A stretch of DNA of 64,000 nucleotides, taken from the NCBI GenBank assembly GCA_965230535.1, contig OZ246009.1, forward strand, positions 1,054,001 to 1,118,000, given 5' to 3'. Under the pieces are notes generated by a model. The model worked only from the letters and a program-made list of their open reading frames with translations, had not been told where the DNA came from and did no database searches. The DNA comes from JAUILH01 sp965230535 (lineage in GTDB: Bacteria > Bacteroidota > Bacteroidia > Flavobacteriales_D > JAUILH01). Below are positions 44,971 through 54,324 of this stretch, piece by piece; the first letter of the stretch is position 1, and each line of letters begins with the position of its first letter. A program made the position numbers and the translations under genes.

Positions 44971-45010
44971 TTTTAGTTACTTAATTGGTTTTAACAGTAA
45001 AATAGAAAAT

Positions 45011-45805
45011 ATGTCTTTTTTATTAAATGTATATGTAAAATCCGAAGGGTTAATAGCTCAAGCGGGAGGTTTAATCGCTCAGGCCGGAGATACAGGGGCT
45101 GAAGCCGGAGAAGTTGCAAATAAGGTAAACTCCAATAAAGAACCAATGGTAGAGGATAAGTCTATGTGGGATTTGATCTTTGGATATGATCCTAAGACTG
45201 AAGAGTACAGCATGACAAGTATCATCATCATGACCCTGTTATTTGTATTCTCAATTGCAGCAATTTATATTTTTGTAGAGAGATTCTTAGCCATTCAAAA
45301 GGCCCAAAAAGAAGAGAAGAATTTTATGATGCAGGTAAAATCATTCATTCAGAATGGGGATTTGAATTCTGCTAAAAACTTATGTGCTACCACAGATAAC
45401 TCTGTTGCCAGAATGATTGGAAGAGGGATATCCAAAATTGGCAAGCCACTTAATGACATTAAAGCTTCTGTTGAAAATCAGGGGCGTCTTGAAGTTGCAG
45501 TACTCGAGAAGAGACTGACCATCCTTGCCACAATTGCAGGAGCCGCTCCAATGATCGGATTCCTGGGAACTACGCTTGGTATGATCGGAGCCTTTAATAA
45601 AATGCAGGGACTTAAACAGATTAAGTTAGCAGAAATTGCACCCGGTATTGAGATGGCGATGGTTACCACAGTAGGAGGTTTGATTGTGGGGATTATTGCA
45701 TATATGGCATACAACTACCTGGCATCTAAGGTGGAAAACGTGATTTTGAATATGCAGGGAAGTTCTGTTGAATTTATAGATCTTCTTGACGAACCAGGAA
45801 AATAA
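45011..45805 (+). CDS. exbB: ExbB/TolQ/MotA-family proton channel protein
   Basis: The 264-aa inner-membrane protein has three hydrophobic segments: IIIMTLLFVFSIAAIYIFVE, ILATIAGAAPMIGFLGTTLG and ALVTTVGGLIV-type (here MVTTVGGLIVGIIAYMAYN). GAAPMIGFLGTTLGMIGAF is the ExbB/TolQ hallmark. It forms the energy-harvesting motor with ExbD for TonB. The N-terminus carries a short direct repeat (GLIAQAG twice). It heads an exbB-exbD-tonB-folC operon with gaps of 6-8 bp. Confidence 0.9.
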   Translation: MSFLLNVYVKSEGLIAQAGGLIAQAGDTGAEAGEVANKVNSNKEPMVEDKSMWDLIFGYDPKTEEYSMTSIIIMTLLFVFSIAAIYIFVERFLAIQKAQKEEKNFMMQVKSFIQNGDLNSAKNLCATTDNSVARMIGRGISKIGKPLNDIKASVENQGRLEVAVLEKRLTILATIAGAAPMIGFLGTTLGMIGAFNKMQGLKQIKLAEIAPGIEMAMVTTVGGLIVGIIAYMAYNYLASKVENVILNMQGSSVEFIDLLDEPGK

Positions 45806-45811
45806 TTAGTT

Positions 45812-46225
45812 ATGGATTTAAAACCAAGAAATAAAGTTAAGGTAGAGGCAGGTATGTCTTCTATGACGGATTTGGTTTTCCTGCTTCTTATTTTCTTCAT
45901 CATCATGTCTACAATGGCAGTGCCAGAGTATAATGTAGACTTGCCTAGTTCAGGTGTGAGTGAGCCACTTCAGGATGGATTTATTGATGTAGTGGTGAAC
46001 AAAGAAAATGAAATTAGAATTGAAGCGGACGAAGGACCAACTCTTGATATGGAGCAAGTGAAAACTAAACTTGAAGCCATGTCTACCGAGCTTAAAGAGG
46101 TGGGAGGTATCGAACAACCTATCATGAAAATTCACGCTGACAGAGAAAGTAATTTCGAGACTTTTTCAGATTTGATGACCACAGCGAAACAAATTGGTCT
46201 CAAAATCGTAGTAGCTACTAAATAA
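45812..46225 (+). CDS. exbD: ExbD/TolR-family biopolymer transport protein
   Basis: The 137-aa product has one membrane segment near residues 18-36 (TDLVFLLLIFFIIMSTMAV) with the conserved Asp (MTDLVFLLLIFF) that carries protons, followed by a periplasmic domain with the VDLPSSGVSEP stretch. It works with ExbB in energising TonB. Confidence 0.9.
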   Translation: MDLKPRNKVKVEAGMSSMTDLVFLLLIFFIIMSTMAVPEYNVDLPSSGVSEPLQDGFIDVVVNKENEIRIEADEGPTLDMEQVKTKLEAMSTELKEVGGIEQPIMKIHADRESNFETFSDLMTTAKQIGLKIVVATK

Positions 46226-46233
46226 GCATAACT

Positions 46234-47007
46234 ATGCCATTAGATCAGATAGATAATGTAGAGAATTATAAGTCGCGCAGAAAGCGTGCCTTATTCGTTG
46301 CTTTTGTAGCGACCTGTCTGATCCTGCTAATGCTTTTCCTGGTTAGCTTTGAAGTACAGGATCCACCACCAATCGACCAAGAACAACCTCCGGTTGAAAT
46401 AGAAATTCCGGTTGAAATGGAAAAGACTGACGCCGGAGCGAAAGCCGGAGGAACGGATGCTGCCGGACCAAAAGCCCCTGAGGTAACCAGTCCGCCCAGT
46501 CCACCAACAAATCCAGACCCACCTGTACATACTCAGGAAACGTCAGATGTAACTGTACCTTCCGGAAACCCTTCTAATAGCGATCAGGGAGATCCAGGAC
46601 CAAGTAACCCTACTCCTAAATATACTTTTGGAGGAAATCAGGGAGACGGTGGAGCCGGTGACGGAACCAATAATGGTCAGGGAGATGGCGATTTCGGCGG
46701 ATTAGGAAATAATGGCAACGGACCTCCAGGACCAATGGGAGGAGGTAGAAAGAAGCTGAAGGATGCTTGCCAGAATTTTACAAGTTCTGTTGCTGGTAAA
46801 GTCGTTCTTAAGATTTACGTGGATAAGAATGGAAATATTGTGAACAATAGCCGCTACTCTACAGAGGTGGTTAAGAGTAAGAGTAATGTGTCTAATTCAT
46901 CTGTAATCAATCAATGTAAGCAGGCAGTGAAGTGTGCTAAATTTGACAAAATCGACCGCGATATTGTTCAATGGTTCGAATACACTTTCAACCTTAGACC
47001 TAGTTAA
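46234..47007 (+). CDS. TonB-like energy transducer
   Basis: The 257-aa product has an N-terminal membrane anchor (FVAFVATCLILLMLFLVSF), a Pro/Glu-rich then Gly-rich spacer (residues ~50-165) and a C-terminal ~90-aa region (VAGKVVLKIYVDKNGNIVNN) that resembles the TonB_C fold. It is placed in the exbB-exbD operon, so it is the probable energy transducer. A Gly-rich spacer in place of the usual EPxP repeats is typical of Bacteroidota. Confidence 0.78.
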   Translation: MPLDQIDNVENYKSRRKRALFVAFVATCLILLMLFLVSFEVQDPPPIDQEQPPVEIEIPVEMEKTDAGAKAGGTDAAGPKAPEVTSPPSPPTNPDPPVHTQETSDVTVPSGNPSNSDQGDPGPSNPTPKYTFGGNQGDGGAGDGTNNGQGDGDFGGLGNNGNGPPGPMGGGRKKLKDACQNFTSSVAGKVVLKIYVDKNGNIVNNSRYSTEVVKSKSNVSNSSVINQCKQAVKCAKFDKIDRDIVQWFEYTFNLRPS

Positions 47008-47013
47008 GTTCAT

Positions 47014-48240
47014 TTGATGACTTACGATCAAACCTTAGATTTCCTGTTTAATCAATTGGCCAACTATCACAAAAGTGGTGGTGAGGCTTATAAACCCGGA
47101 TTAGATAGAATAAATAATTTTCTGGAGGCAATAGGAAATCCCCATAAACAACTTAATTGTATTCATGTGGCCGGAACAAATGGAAAAGGATCTGTTACGC
47201 ACATGTTATCCTCCGTTTTTCAGGAAGCTGGCCATCGGGTAGGACTATTTACCTCACCGCATCTTATCGACTTCAGAGAGCGTTTTAAATTGAATGGACA
47301 ATTAATTCCTGAGAAGTACGTGCTCGATTTTGTCAAAGCACATAAAGATCAGGCCTATTGTGAAGGAATCAGTTTTTTTGAATGGTGTACAGCATTGGCT
47401 TTTGACTATTTCAATAAATCTAATGTCGACATAGCTATCATCGAAACCGGATTGGGAGGAAGGCTTGATGCAACCAATGTGATTGATAGCGAGATATGCG
47501 CAATTACCAATATTAGTATGGACCACCAGTCCTTTTTGGGAGATACTATAGAAGATATAGCCAAAGAAAAGGCCGGAATTATCAAACCTAAAGCCCATGT
47601 TTTTTTAGGTGAGATGACAGCTCAATTAATACAGGTGTTTGATGAAGTGTCTGAAAAAAAGCAGGCTACTCTGCATCTGTCATTTAATCAGCATGATTTG
47701 GAAACGGATTTAAAGGGAACTTTTCAGAATAAGAATCTCGATTTGGTATACGAGATAACTCAATTCTGGATGAGTGAAGAGAGGATACCCCATCTGTCAA
47801 AAGAAGCTGTCGTTGGTGGATTGAAGTGTGTTGTAGACAATACAAAACTACTTGGCAGGTGGCAGAGCATTCAAAATACACCTGAGGTCATTTGCGATAC
47901 CGGACATAATCTAAAGGCCTTTGAAATGATCGTTTCAGAGTTGAATAAAACTGATAAGGATGTACATATGATTTTAGGAATGGCAAAAGATAAAGACCAT
48001 GAAGCCATACTTTCCATCTTGCCAAAGAGCTGGAATTATTATTTCCCCAGATTTGATTCCATAAGATTAATGAAGCCTGAAGACATTAAAGAAATTGCGC
48101 TTGGCCACGAGTTAAATGTCTGCTTATATGGCGATTTAATGCAAACTTACAATACTGTTTTGAGCCAGGTTTCTAATGAAAATCTTGTTTTCATAGGGGG
48201 GAGTAATTTCGTCGTGGCAGAATTTTTAGAAAAAAAATGA
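47014..48240 (+). CDS. folC: Folylpolyglutamate synthase / dihydrofolate synthase
   Basis: The 408-aa product has HVAGTNGKGSVTHMLSSVF, GLFTSPHLIDFRERF, ETGLGGRLDATNVI and the later DTGHNLKAFEMIV. These are FolC motifs: ATP-dependent glutamate addition to folates. It is the last gene of the exbB-exbD-tonB operon (6-bp gap), followed by the tRNA-Val. Confidence 0.92.
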   Translation: MMTYDQTLDFLFNQLANYHKSGGEAYKPGLDRINNFLEAIGNPHKQLNCIHVAGTNGKGSVTHMLSSVFQEAGHRVGLFTSPHLIDFRERFKLNGQLIPEKYVLDFVKAHKDQAYCEGISFFEWCTALAFDYFNKSNVDIAIIETGLGGRLDATNVIDSEICAITNISMDHQSFLGDTIEDIAKEKAGIIKPKAHVFLGEMTAQLIQVFDEVSEKKQATLHLSFNQHDLETDLKGTFQNKNLDLVYEITQFWMSEERIPHLSKEAVVGGLKCVVDNTKLLGRWQSIQNTPEVICDTGHNLKAFEMIVSELNKTDKDVHMILGMAKDKDHEAILSILPKSWNYYFPRFDSIRLMKPEDIKEIALGHELNVCLYGDLMQTYNTVLSQVSNENLVFIGGSNFVVAEFLEKK

Positions 48241-48270
48241 ATTTTTCTTCGTTGGGATTAACAAATCGTA

Positions 48271-48278
48271 TATATTTG
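48271..48278 (+). promoter_or_regulatory. -7 promoter element for the tRNA-Val
   Basis: TATATTTG matches TAnnTTTG, with TTG at 48252-48254 upstream (16-bp spacing). It lies 38 bp before the tRNA. Confidence 0.5.
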
Positions 48279-48316
48279 CAAACCCAAATCGGAACGACGA
48301 TTGGTTTTTAGAGTTC

Positions 48317-48391
48317 GGGAAATTAGCTCAGCTGGTTCAGAGCACCTCGTTTACACCGAGGGGGTCGGGGGTTCGAATCCCTCATTTCCCA
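48317..48391 (+). tRNA. tRNA-Val (anticodon TAC)
   Basis: The 75-base sequence folds as a cloverleaf: acceptor stem GGGAAAT/ATTTCCC, anticodon stem CCTCG/CGAGG with a seven-base loop whose central TAC (48352-48354) reads Val codons, and a T-arm with TTCGAAT. The discriminator base is A; the CCA end is not fully encoded. Confidence 0.96.
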
Positions 48392-48396
48392 CAAGC

Positions 48397-48426
48397 AAAG
48401 TCCAACATTTTATGTTGGACTTTTTT
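48397..48426 (+). terminator. Rho-independent terminator after tRNA-Val
   Basis: AAAGTCCAACAT pairs with ATGTTGGACTTT around a TTT loop, followed by TTTTTG. The stem starts 6 bp after the tRNA. Confidence 0.9.
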
Positions 48427-48620
48427 GTTTTCTGATCCAGACAAAACTTATTTTAGATGGGCCCAAAAACAAAAAATCAAGTGAACGGCTTTGCTCAGTG
48501 ATGCCTCATAATCTTCTCAAGGAGGGACAGCTATCACATAAACGACAATTAAACTTCTCAATCCAATAGTTTTTTTGCCAATGAATCTATAATTTGCAAA
48601 AGGATGCAAGTAATTCGCTT
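48427..48620. other. Intergenic region behind tRNA-Val terminator
   Basis: About 190 bp without a recognised feature apart from the alternative TTG start at 48594. Confidence 0.35.
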
Positions 48621-48887
48621 ATGAAAAAGGTTTCAGGTGAGTATTTCAAAAGAATGGAATTGATGAGTAGTAGTTTTGAAAATCAATCCAAGGTTGATTC
48701 AATGTTTCTGCCGGAATATAAGGTCTCGAAAGAAATCAATGACATCATCAGGTCAACTGAAAAACTCAGTGAATTGGATATTGAAAGAATTGAAAAGCTG
48801 ATCTCTGAGATAGATGATGCAGAACATTACAACGGTTCTCAATGGAACGATTACAAGATGCATCTTAGAACATTGTTATCTGATTAA
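48621..48887 (+). CDS. Small hypothetical protein
   Basis: A short acidic helical protein of 88 aa (MKKVSGEYFKRMELMSSS, then DIIRSTEKLSELDIERIEKL). The ATG at 48621 is preferred over an upstream TTG at 48594. No domain recognised. It stands between the tRNA-Val and an ECF sigma gene. Confidence that it is expressed is moderate. Confidence 0.45.
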   Translation: MKKVSGEYFKRMELMSSSFENQSKVDSMFLPEYKVSKEINDIIRSTEKLSELDIERIEKLISEIDDAEHYNGSQWNDYKMHLRTLLSD

Positions 48888-48945
48888 ACCATTTCGACTT
48901 TTCGTTGTCAAATAAATCTAATTTTGATTCTGCGCTGGATTTAAT

Positions 48946-49449
48946 TTGACTTTTCAGGAAATATATCGAACCTATGCTTCAATGGTATACAACGTATGCC
49001 TCAATTATTTTGGAAATGAGGCGGATGCTCAGGATTGTACTCAGGAAGTTTTCATCAAGATCCACAAAAAGATTGCGCTCTTCAAAGGAGACTCAAGTTA
49101 CAAAACCTGGATTTATAAGATCACCACAAATACTTGCCTGGATAAGATAAAAGCAGATAAAAGACGTCAGAAACTAAACGATTTGGGTACTTTTTTTGGC
49201 TTAAAGTATCAACAAGTTGAATACCAGCACCCGGGAGTGCAACTGGAACAAAAAGAAGCGGTGAATCGGATCATGAAGGTGATCAATGAATTGCCCAAAA
49301 ATCAAAGAACAGCCATCATTCTTCAGCGACTCGAAAATCTCAGTCAGAAAGAAATTGCCGAAATCATGGATTGCAGCCCTAAAGCGGTGGAATCATTGGT
49401 GTCGAGAGCAAAAAAAACAATTAAGAAGAAATTGAGCGAAGGAAATTAA
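48946..49449 (+). CDS. ECF-type RNA polymerase sigma factor
   Basis: The 167-aa product has sigma region 2 (YASMVYNVCLNYFGNEADAQDCTQEVFIKI and TWIYKITTNTCLDKIKADKR) and region 4 (LPKNQRTAIILQRLENLSQKEIAEIMDCSPKAVESLVSRA). The frame opens with TTG at 48946. Two following genes, a small membrane protein and a CpxP-like protein, suggest an envelope-stress operon. Confidence 0.9.
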   Translation: MTFQEIYRTYASMVYNVCLNYFGNEADAQDCTQEVFIKIHKKIALFKGDSSYKTWIYKITTNTCLDKIKADKRRQKLNDLGTFFGLKYQQVEYQHPGVQLEQKEAVNRIMKVINELPKNQRTAIILQRLENLSQKEIAEIMDCSPKAVESLVSRAKKTIKKKLSEGN

Positions 49450-49471
49450 ATAATGAATCGTCAAACAAATA

Positions 49472-49717
49472 GTGGAAGAGCTTAGACACATAAAGAGACA
49501 AGAAGCACCTAAAGGGATGTATGAATCCATTTTGAAGGAAATTCAGTATCGAAGAGATAACCTGACGAAACTTCAAAGTATGATGATCCTGATTCCGGTT
49601 TGTTTGCTGGGATTTGTAAGTGTTTATGTGTCGGATGCCCCAGAATCCCCAACAAGCGATAGCAGGGGGCATGAGTATACTCAGACTTTTGAATCAAATC
49701 AATTGTATCATGAATAA
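49472..49717 (+). CDS. Small single-span membrane protein, possible anti-sigma
   Basis: The 81-aa product starts with GTG, has ~35 cytoplasmic residues (EELRHIKRQEAPKGMYESI), one membrane segment (MMILIPVCLLGFVSVYV) and a short periplasmic end. Position behind an ECF sigma gene and topology suggest an anti-sigma factor, but no known family motif is visible. It overlaps the next gene by 8 bp. Confidence 0.6.
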   Translation: MEELRHIKRQEAPKGMYESILKEIQYRRDNLTKLQSMMILIPVCLLGFVSVYVSDAPESPTSDSRGHEYTQTFESNQLYHE

Positions 49718-50174
49718 GTTGAAGGTGTTGACAATAGCGGTATTGGTGCTTCTGGCGACCAATGTCTTTTTTCTGATCAAATTTCTGTCCCCTAAACCCG
49801 AACCGGTTAACCATCATTCGCCCAGAGAAATGATTATCGAGAAGCTTAATTTTGACGACAATCAGGTAAGCGTGTATGAAAAGGCCATAGATATTCATAG
49901 ATCAGAAATAGACAAAGTAGATACCGATCTCCGAAGAATGAAAGGAGATTTGTACAGAAAATTAGCAGAAGATACTGTGCCTACAGAAGAAGAGTATCAA
50001 AGAATAGCAAGCAAGATTATTCAAATCGAAAAGCTGCATTATCATCACTTTCTGGACATTAAACAGATTTGCAGATCTGATCAATTAGACGAGTTTAAGG
50101 CACTGACGAAAGAACTCCCCACCATATTTGGTCCTCCGGGAAAGCCAGGCAGGAAGGATAAATCTGAGGAATAA
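49710..50174 (+). CDS. CpxP/Spy-like periplasmic protein
   Basis: The 154-aa product starts at ATG 49710 with a hydrophobic segment (LTIAVLVLLATNVFFLIKFL), followed by a helical domain: REMIIEKLNFDDNQVSVYEKA, RSEIDKVDTDLRRMKGDLY and a final LHYHHFLDIKQICRSDQLDEF. This is the layout of heavy-metal-sensor/CpxP-type proteins. A longer frame to 49620 overlaps the previous gene and is unlikely. Its operon with sigma and small membrane genes supports an envelope stress sensor. Confidence 0.7.
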   Translation: MNKLKVLTIAVLVLLATNVFFLIKFLSPKPEPVNHHSPREMIIEKLNFDDNQVSVYEKAIDIHRSEIDKVDTDLRRMKGDLYRKLAEDTVPTEEEYQRIASKIIQIEKLHYHHFLDIKQICRSDQLDEFKALTKELPTIFGPPGKPGRKDKSEE

Positions 50175-50270
50175 GTAGCTCCTGTTTTTTAAGCAACAAC
50201 TTGATTCATATAGTGTTACTGTGGAGAGGTGTTTGCATTCTTCATTCAGACTTGTTATTTTTCTGAAACC

Positions 50271-51629
50271 ATGAAAATCAATATTCCCGAATCCAATGAT
50301 CCCAGAATCGTGATTATTGGAGCTGGCTTTGGCGGTATTAAGCTTGCCAAAAAACTGAAGAGAACAAAGTGTCAGATTGTTCTGTTGGATAAGAACAATT
50401 TCCACACGTTCCAACCACTCTTGTATCAGGTAGCTACTTCCGCACTGGAGGCAGAATCTATCTGTTATCCAATAAGAAAGATCTTTAAAGGACAAGACAA
50501 CTTCTTTTTCAGGCAAGGTGAAGTTAAATCAATTAATGCAGAAGAGAAGTTCATTGATTTAGGAAAGGATGTCACACTTGAGTACGACTATTTGGTAATT
50601 GCGACCGGGGCACGTACCAATTTTTTCGGAAATGAGGGACTTATGGTAAATGCCATGTCTATGAAGAACATTGTAGAAGCCATCGACCTCAGAAGTTTGG
50701 TTCTCCAGAATTTTGAAAAGGCTTTGACACTAACAAATGAACGAAAACGACAAGGCTTAATGAATTTTGTTATCGCAGGTGCCGGACCAACTGGTGTTGA
50801 ATTGGCAGGTGCACTGGGAGAAATGAAACAAAAGATCCTTCCGAAGGATTATCCGGAACTTGATTTGTCAAAAATGAACATTTACCTGGTGCAATCAAGA
50901 GACAGGGTTTTACCAGCTCTATCAGAGAAATCCTCTGCCAAAGCGCTTAAATATTTGAAAAAACTTGGGGTTGAGGTGGTCCTGAATACACGTGTTTTAG
51001 ATTACCATGGCGATTATGTTCAAACCAATACCGATCAGGATATGATTGCCAAAACCTTGATATGGACAGCTGGTGTGGAAGGTGCACCTATCAGTGGATT
51101 GAACATTGATGTGATTAGCAGAGGTAACAGAATACTGGTAGATAGCTTCAATCGCGTTCGCGGACATGATACCATATTTGCTATTGGAGATGTCGCAGCA
51201 ATGGAAACGGAAGACGAACCCAGAGGTCATCCCATGGTGGCACCGGTTGCAGTTCAACAGGGAGAACAATTGGCAAAAAACTTCCAACGCGTCTTGAAAA
51301 GCGAGAAGATGAAGCCGTTTAAATACAAGGATAAAGGTTCAATGGCGACTGTGGGTAAAAACAAAGCTGTTGTACAAATAGGCAAACGAAATATTGGAGG
51401 TTTCTTCGCCTGGTTTATATGGATGTTGGTTCACTTGTTATCTTTGGTAGGATTCAGGAATAGAATCGTTGTTTTAATGAACTGGATGCGCAATTATTTC
51501 AATTCAGACAGAGGTATGAGGTTAATTATAACACCATTCGAATTATCCAAAGCAAAGAAAAAGAGAAGAGACATGTATGGTGTTGGCCTAAAACATCACA
51601 TTACGGAAGAAACTACAAATCAGGTATGA
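50271..51629 (+). CDS. ndh: Type II NADH:quinone oxidoreductase (NDH-2)
   Basis: The product has two Rossmann sites: IVIIGAGFGGIKLAKKL (FAD) and FVIAGAGPTGVELAGALGE (NAD), FQPLLYQVATSALEAESICY, and FAIGDVAAMETEDE. NDH-2 passes electrons from NADH to quinone without proton pumping, on the inner membrane; a hydrophobic C-terminal segment (IGGFFAWFIWMLVHLLSLVG) serves for membrane contact. ATG at 50271 gives 452 aa; the longer frame adds 14 unlikely residues. Confidence 0.9.
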   Translation: MKINIPESNDPRIVIIGAGFGGIKLAKKLKRTKCQIVLLDKNNFHTFQPLLYQVATSALEAESICYPIRKIFKGQDNFFFRQGEVKSINAEEKFIDLGKDVTLEYDYLVIATGARTNFFGNEGLMVNAMSMKNIVEAIDLRSLVLQNFEKALTLTNERKRQGLMNFVIAGAGPTGVELAGALGEMKQKILPKDYPELDLSKMNIYLVQSRDRVLPALSEKSSAKALKYLKKLGVEVVLNTRVLDYHGDYVQTNTDQDMIAKTLIWTAGVEGAPISGLNIDVISRGNRILVDSFNRVRGHDTIFAIGDVAAMETEDEPRGHPMVAPVAVQQGEQLAKNFQRVLKSEKMKPFKYKDKGSMATVGKNKAVVQIGKRNIGGFFAWFIWMLVHLLSLVGFRNRIVVLMNWMRNYFNSDRGMRLIITPFELSKAKKKRRDMYGVGLKHHITEETTNQV

Positions 51630-52267
51630 TGATTAGAAAGATCATATGGGTTCTTGCATGTTGTACGGGACAGCACGCGTATGCACAGGAAGTAGATTTG
51701 AAATATGTAAACCTGGATCAGGAAGATTTTTCCTTTTCCGAAGAATGGTCCTATCCTGAAAGCGTTTTTGTAAATCAATATGGTCAGCTAAGTTGTGATG
51801 GACTTTGTCCATCGGAAATAGACCACATGAAAATTAACGGGAAAATCATTGAGGATTCCTTAAGTCGTTTTTATGAATTGGTAGACACAACACATCAAAT
51901 GCATACACTTCAATTAGAGGGGACTGGTTATGAATTTGATGGTTCTGATTATATGAGTGCCGTAAGGAAAAGTGATGGTACCATTGTAATGGAGTCGGGG
52001 ACAAGTATAGCGACACATACATACATTCATATCGAGCTTAAGAAAAACAAAGTAAAAGCATGGTTGGTACTCAATAGCATCACAAATCAGCCAGGTACTT
52101 TGGTAAATTTTAATCCTATCGGAGATAGCTATATCTATATTGATAGGGCTTTCCTTAAAAAGAACATTCTCAGAGCAAAATTTGACATGGAGTTTGATAA
52201 CTTCATAGATGAAGACTTAAAATTACTTTGGAAAGGTTTGGTGAATAGTCCAATTGTTAATGAGTAG
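51626..52267 (+). CDS. Secreted protein of unknown function
   Basis: The 213-aa product has a signal peptide (MMIRKIIWVLACCTGQHAYAQ), then an acidic beta-rich sequence with one possible disulfide pair (SCDGLCPSEID). No domain recognised. It overlaps ndh by 4 bp and the following peptidase gene, so the three are coupled. Confidence 0.65.
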   Translation: MMIRKIIWVLACCTGQHAYAQEVDLKYVNLDQEDFSFSEEWSYPESVFVNQYGQLSCDGLCPSEIDHMKINGKIIEDSLSRFYELVDTTHQMHTLQLEGTGYEFDGSDYMSAVRKSDGTIVMESGTSIATHTYIHIELKKNKVKAWLVLNSITNQPGTLVNFNPIGDSYIYIDRAFLKKNILRAKFDMEFDNFIDEDLKLLWKGLVNSPIVNE

Positions 52268-53309
52268 GTCTTGGTATAATGATTCATATGAACAGGCAAG
52301 AGAGCAGTTTCTTGACTTGTTAAAAGCCAAGGACATCTCACACTATGAAGTGCCTTTGGAAGAGACTGGTTTGCAGTTGGATATAGCTGTTATTGGAGCT
52401 CTGGAAGCGGAGAATCTATTAATTCATAGTTCTGGGCTTCATGGGGTAGAAGGGTATGTTGGTTCGGCCATTCAGTTGGGTTTTCTCAATAAACTGAAAA
52501 GCATCCCTGAAAATACCTGTTTAATCATGTGTCACATCCTCAATCCTTATGGGATGCAACATAATCGCAGGTTCAATGAGAACAATGTTGATTTGAACAG
52601 GAATTTCATCGATTTACTCAACAACCTTCCGGAGAATCCTAAATATGCTCAACTGAATGCACTTTTAAATCCGAGCCAAAAACAAGCGCTTAAAGGCTTC
52701 AAAAGAAAAGCCCTCCTTAAGATCCTAAGGCATGGATTCTCCAGTTTACAACAAGCTGTAGGGCAGGGACAGTATCAATTTCCCAAGGGAGTGTTTTATG
52801 GTGGCGAGCATATTGAAGAAAGTGGGAAAATGTGGCTTGCCTTCTTGCAGGAAAAAGGATTAAAGCCCAAAAGACTGGTGGTATTGGATGTGCATTGCGG
52901 TCTGGGCAAATACGGAAAAGAAGGTTTGTATCTGGAAGGCTTTCAGTCGACAAAGGCCCATCGTTATCTTGAGAATGAGCTCAGGACATCCATCATTCAT
53001 GTAAGGCCTAATACCAAAAGTGCGTACCAAATTTATGGCGGCTATCTACAGAGGGTTTCCCGAATCTTTCCTGATTCAGAGTTTTACGGATTAACGCAGG
53101 AGTTTGGCATTGCTTCTCCTTTAGAAGTGCTTTCCAAATTGAGAAACGAAAACTTCTTTCATCATTATAAACCCAATGAACAGGAAGGCATAGAAGCCAA
53201 ACAGAATCTAAAGCAATTGTTTTGTCCTAAAGACAATGACTGGCGCAATCATGCAGTGGAACAAGGAATTCTTAGGCTGGAACAAGGTCTTAAACTACTT
53301 GAGAAATGA
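52260..53309 (+). CDS. DUF2817 / M14-like zinc carboxypeptidase-type protein
   Basis: The 349-aa product has HSSGLHGVEGYVGSAIQLG (metal-binding H..E), NENNVDLNRNFID and LDVHCGLGKYGKEG, the order of M14-like peptidases of the DUF2817 family. The substrate is unknown. The ATG at 52260 is chosen; it overlaps the preceding stop region. It lacks a signal peptide and is probably cytoplasmic. Confidence 0.8.
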   Translation: MSRSWYNDSYEQAREQFLDLLKAKDISHYEVPLEETGLQLDIAVIGALEAENLLIHSSGLHGVEGYVGSAIQLGFLNKLKSIPENTCLIMCHILNPYGMQHNRRFNENNVDLNRNFIDLLNNLPENPKYAQLNALLNPSQKQALKGFKRKALLKILRHGFSSLQQAVGQGQYQFPKGVFYGGEHIEESGKMWLAFLQEKGLKPKRLVVLDVHCGLGKYGKEGLYLEGFQSTKAHRYLENELRTSIIHVRPNTKSAYQIYGGYLQRVSRIFPDSEFYGLTQEFGIASPLEVLSKLRNENFFHHYKPNEQEGIEAKQNLKQLFCPKDNDWRNHAVEQGILRLEQGLKLLEK

Positions 53310-53430
53310 TAGAGGGGTAGATGTATTTCAACCAGAACTTATGTCCATTGATCGATTGATCAGAATTCTTCAACTTAATTTTGCGATATTTCTCGTCAAA
53401 GACCCTTAGTTTCGCATAAAAATTAAAGAC

Positions 53431-54240
53431 ATGGATTTTAAGACTGACGTTTGGCCCTACATAGAAAAGTACGGATTACCACTTTTATTAGCAATAGCAA
53501 CACTCATTATTGGTTTGTATGTCATTAAGCTCGTTGTGAGAATAATGGACAAGATGATGGCCAAGAGAGAGGTAGATGAATCATTAAGACCCTTTTTAAA
53601 ATCATTGGTGAGCGTGATACTGAGAATGTGTTTGATTTTCAGTGTTGTTGGAATGGTAGGTGTAGAAACCTCTTCCTTTGTAGCAGTACTTGCGGCAGCT
53701 GGTTTGGCTGTGGGTATGGCACTTCAGGGAACTTTGGGTAATTTTGCCGGAGGTGTGATGATCCTTCTATTCAAACCTTTTAGAGTAGGGGATTTCATTG
53801 AAGCACAAGGACAATCAGGTGTGGTTAAGGAAATTCAAATTTTCAATACCATTTTGGTAGCGCTTGATAACAGAGTAATTGTTATCCCTAACGGACCTTT
53901 GTCTACTGGAGTAATGATTAACTACACAGGGAACGACATTCGTCAGGTAGATTTAACTTTTGGAATGGGCTATGGAGAGAATTCTGACCTGGCCAGAAAA
54001 ACATTGATGGAAGTAATGGAGGCCAATTCTAAAGTATTGAAAGACCCTGCGCCATTTGTTGGAGTGAAAGAATTGGGAGATTCATCTGTAAATTTTGCAA
54101 CCAGAGCATGGTGTAAAACAGAAGATTACTGGGATGTGTATTTTGAACTTCACAAAGCAGTTTACGATAAGTTCGAAGAAGTTGAAGGTTTAAGCATTCC
54201 TTATCCTCAAACAGACGTGCATTTGCATAAAGTGAATTAA
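53431..54240 (+). CDS. mscS: Small-conductance mechanosensitive channel, MscS family
   Basis: The 269-aa product has three N-terminal membrane segments, the pore helix SFVAVLAAAGLAVGMALQG with Gly/Ala packing, LGNFAGGVMILLFKPFRVGD and the C-terminal cage domain ending PYPQTDVHLHKV. This is the classic short MscS. It opens on membrane tension to release solutes in osmotic downshock. Confidence 0.92.
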   Translation: MDFKTDVWPYIEKYGLPLLLAIATLIIGLYVIKLVVRIMDKMMAKREVDESLRPFLKSLVSVILRMCLIFSVVGMVGVETSSFVAVLAAAGLAVGMALQGTLGNFAGGVMILLFKPFRVGDFIEAQGQSGVVKEIQIFNTILVALDNRVIVIPNGPLSTGVMINYTGNDIRQVDLTFGMGYGENSDLARKTLMEVMEANSKVLKDPAPFVGVKELGDSSVNFATRAWCKTEDYWDVYFELHKAVYDKFEEVEGLSIPYPQTDVHLHKVN

Positions 54241-54324
54241 TAGACAGCCGTTGATAAACTTATACTGATCACGAAAAATTTGACACTTAATCATCTAATT
54301 TTAAATCAATCAAAACAATAGACT

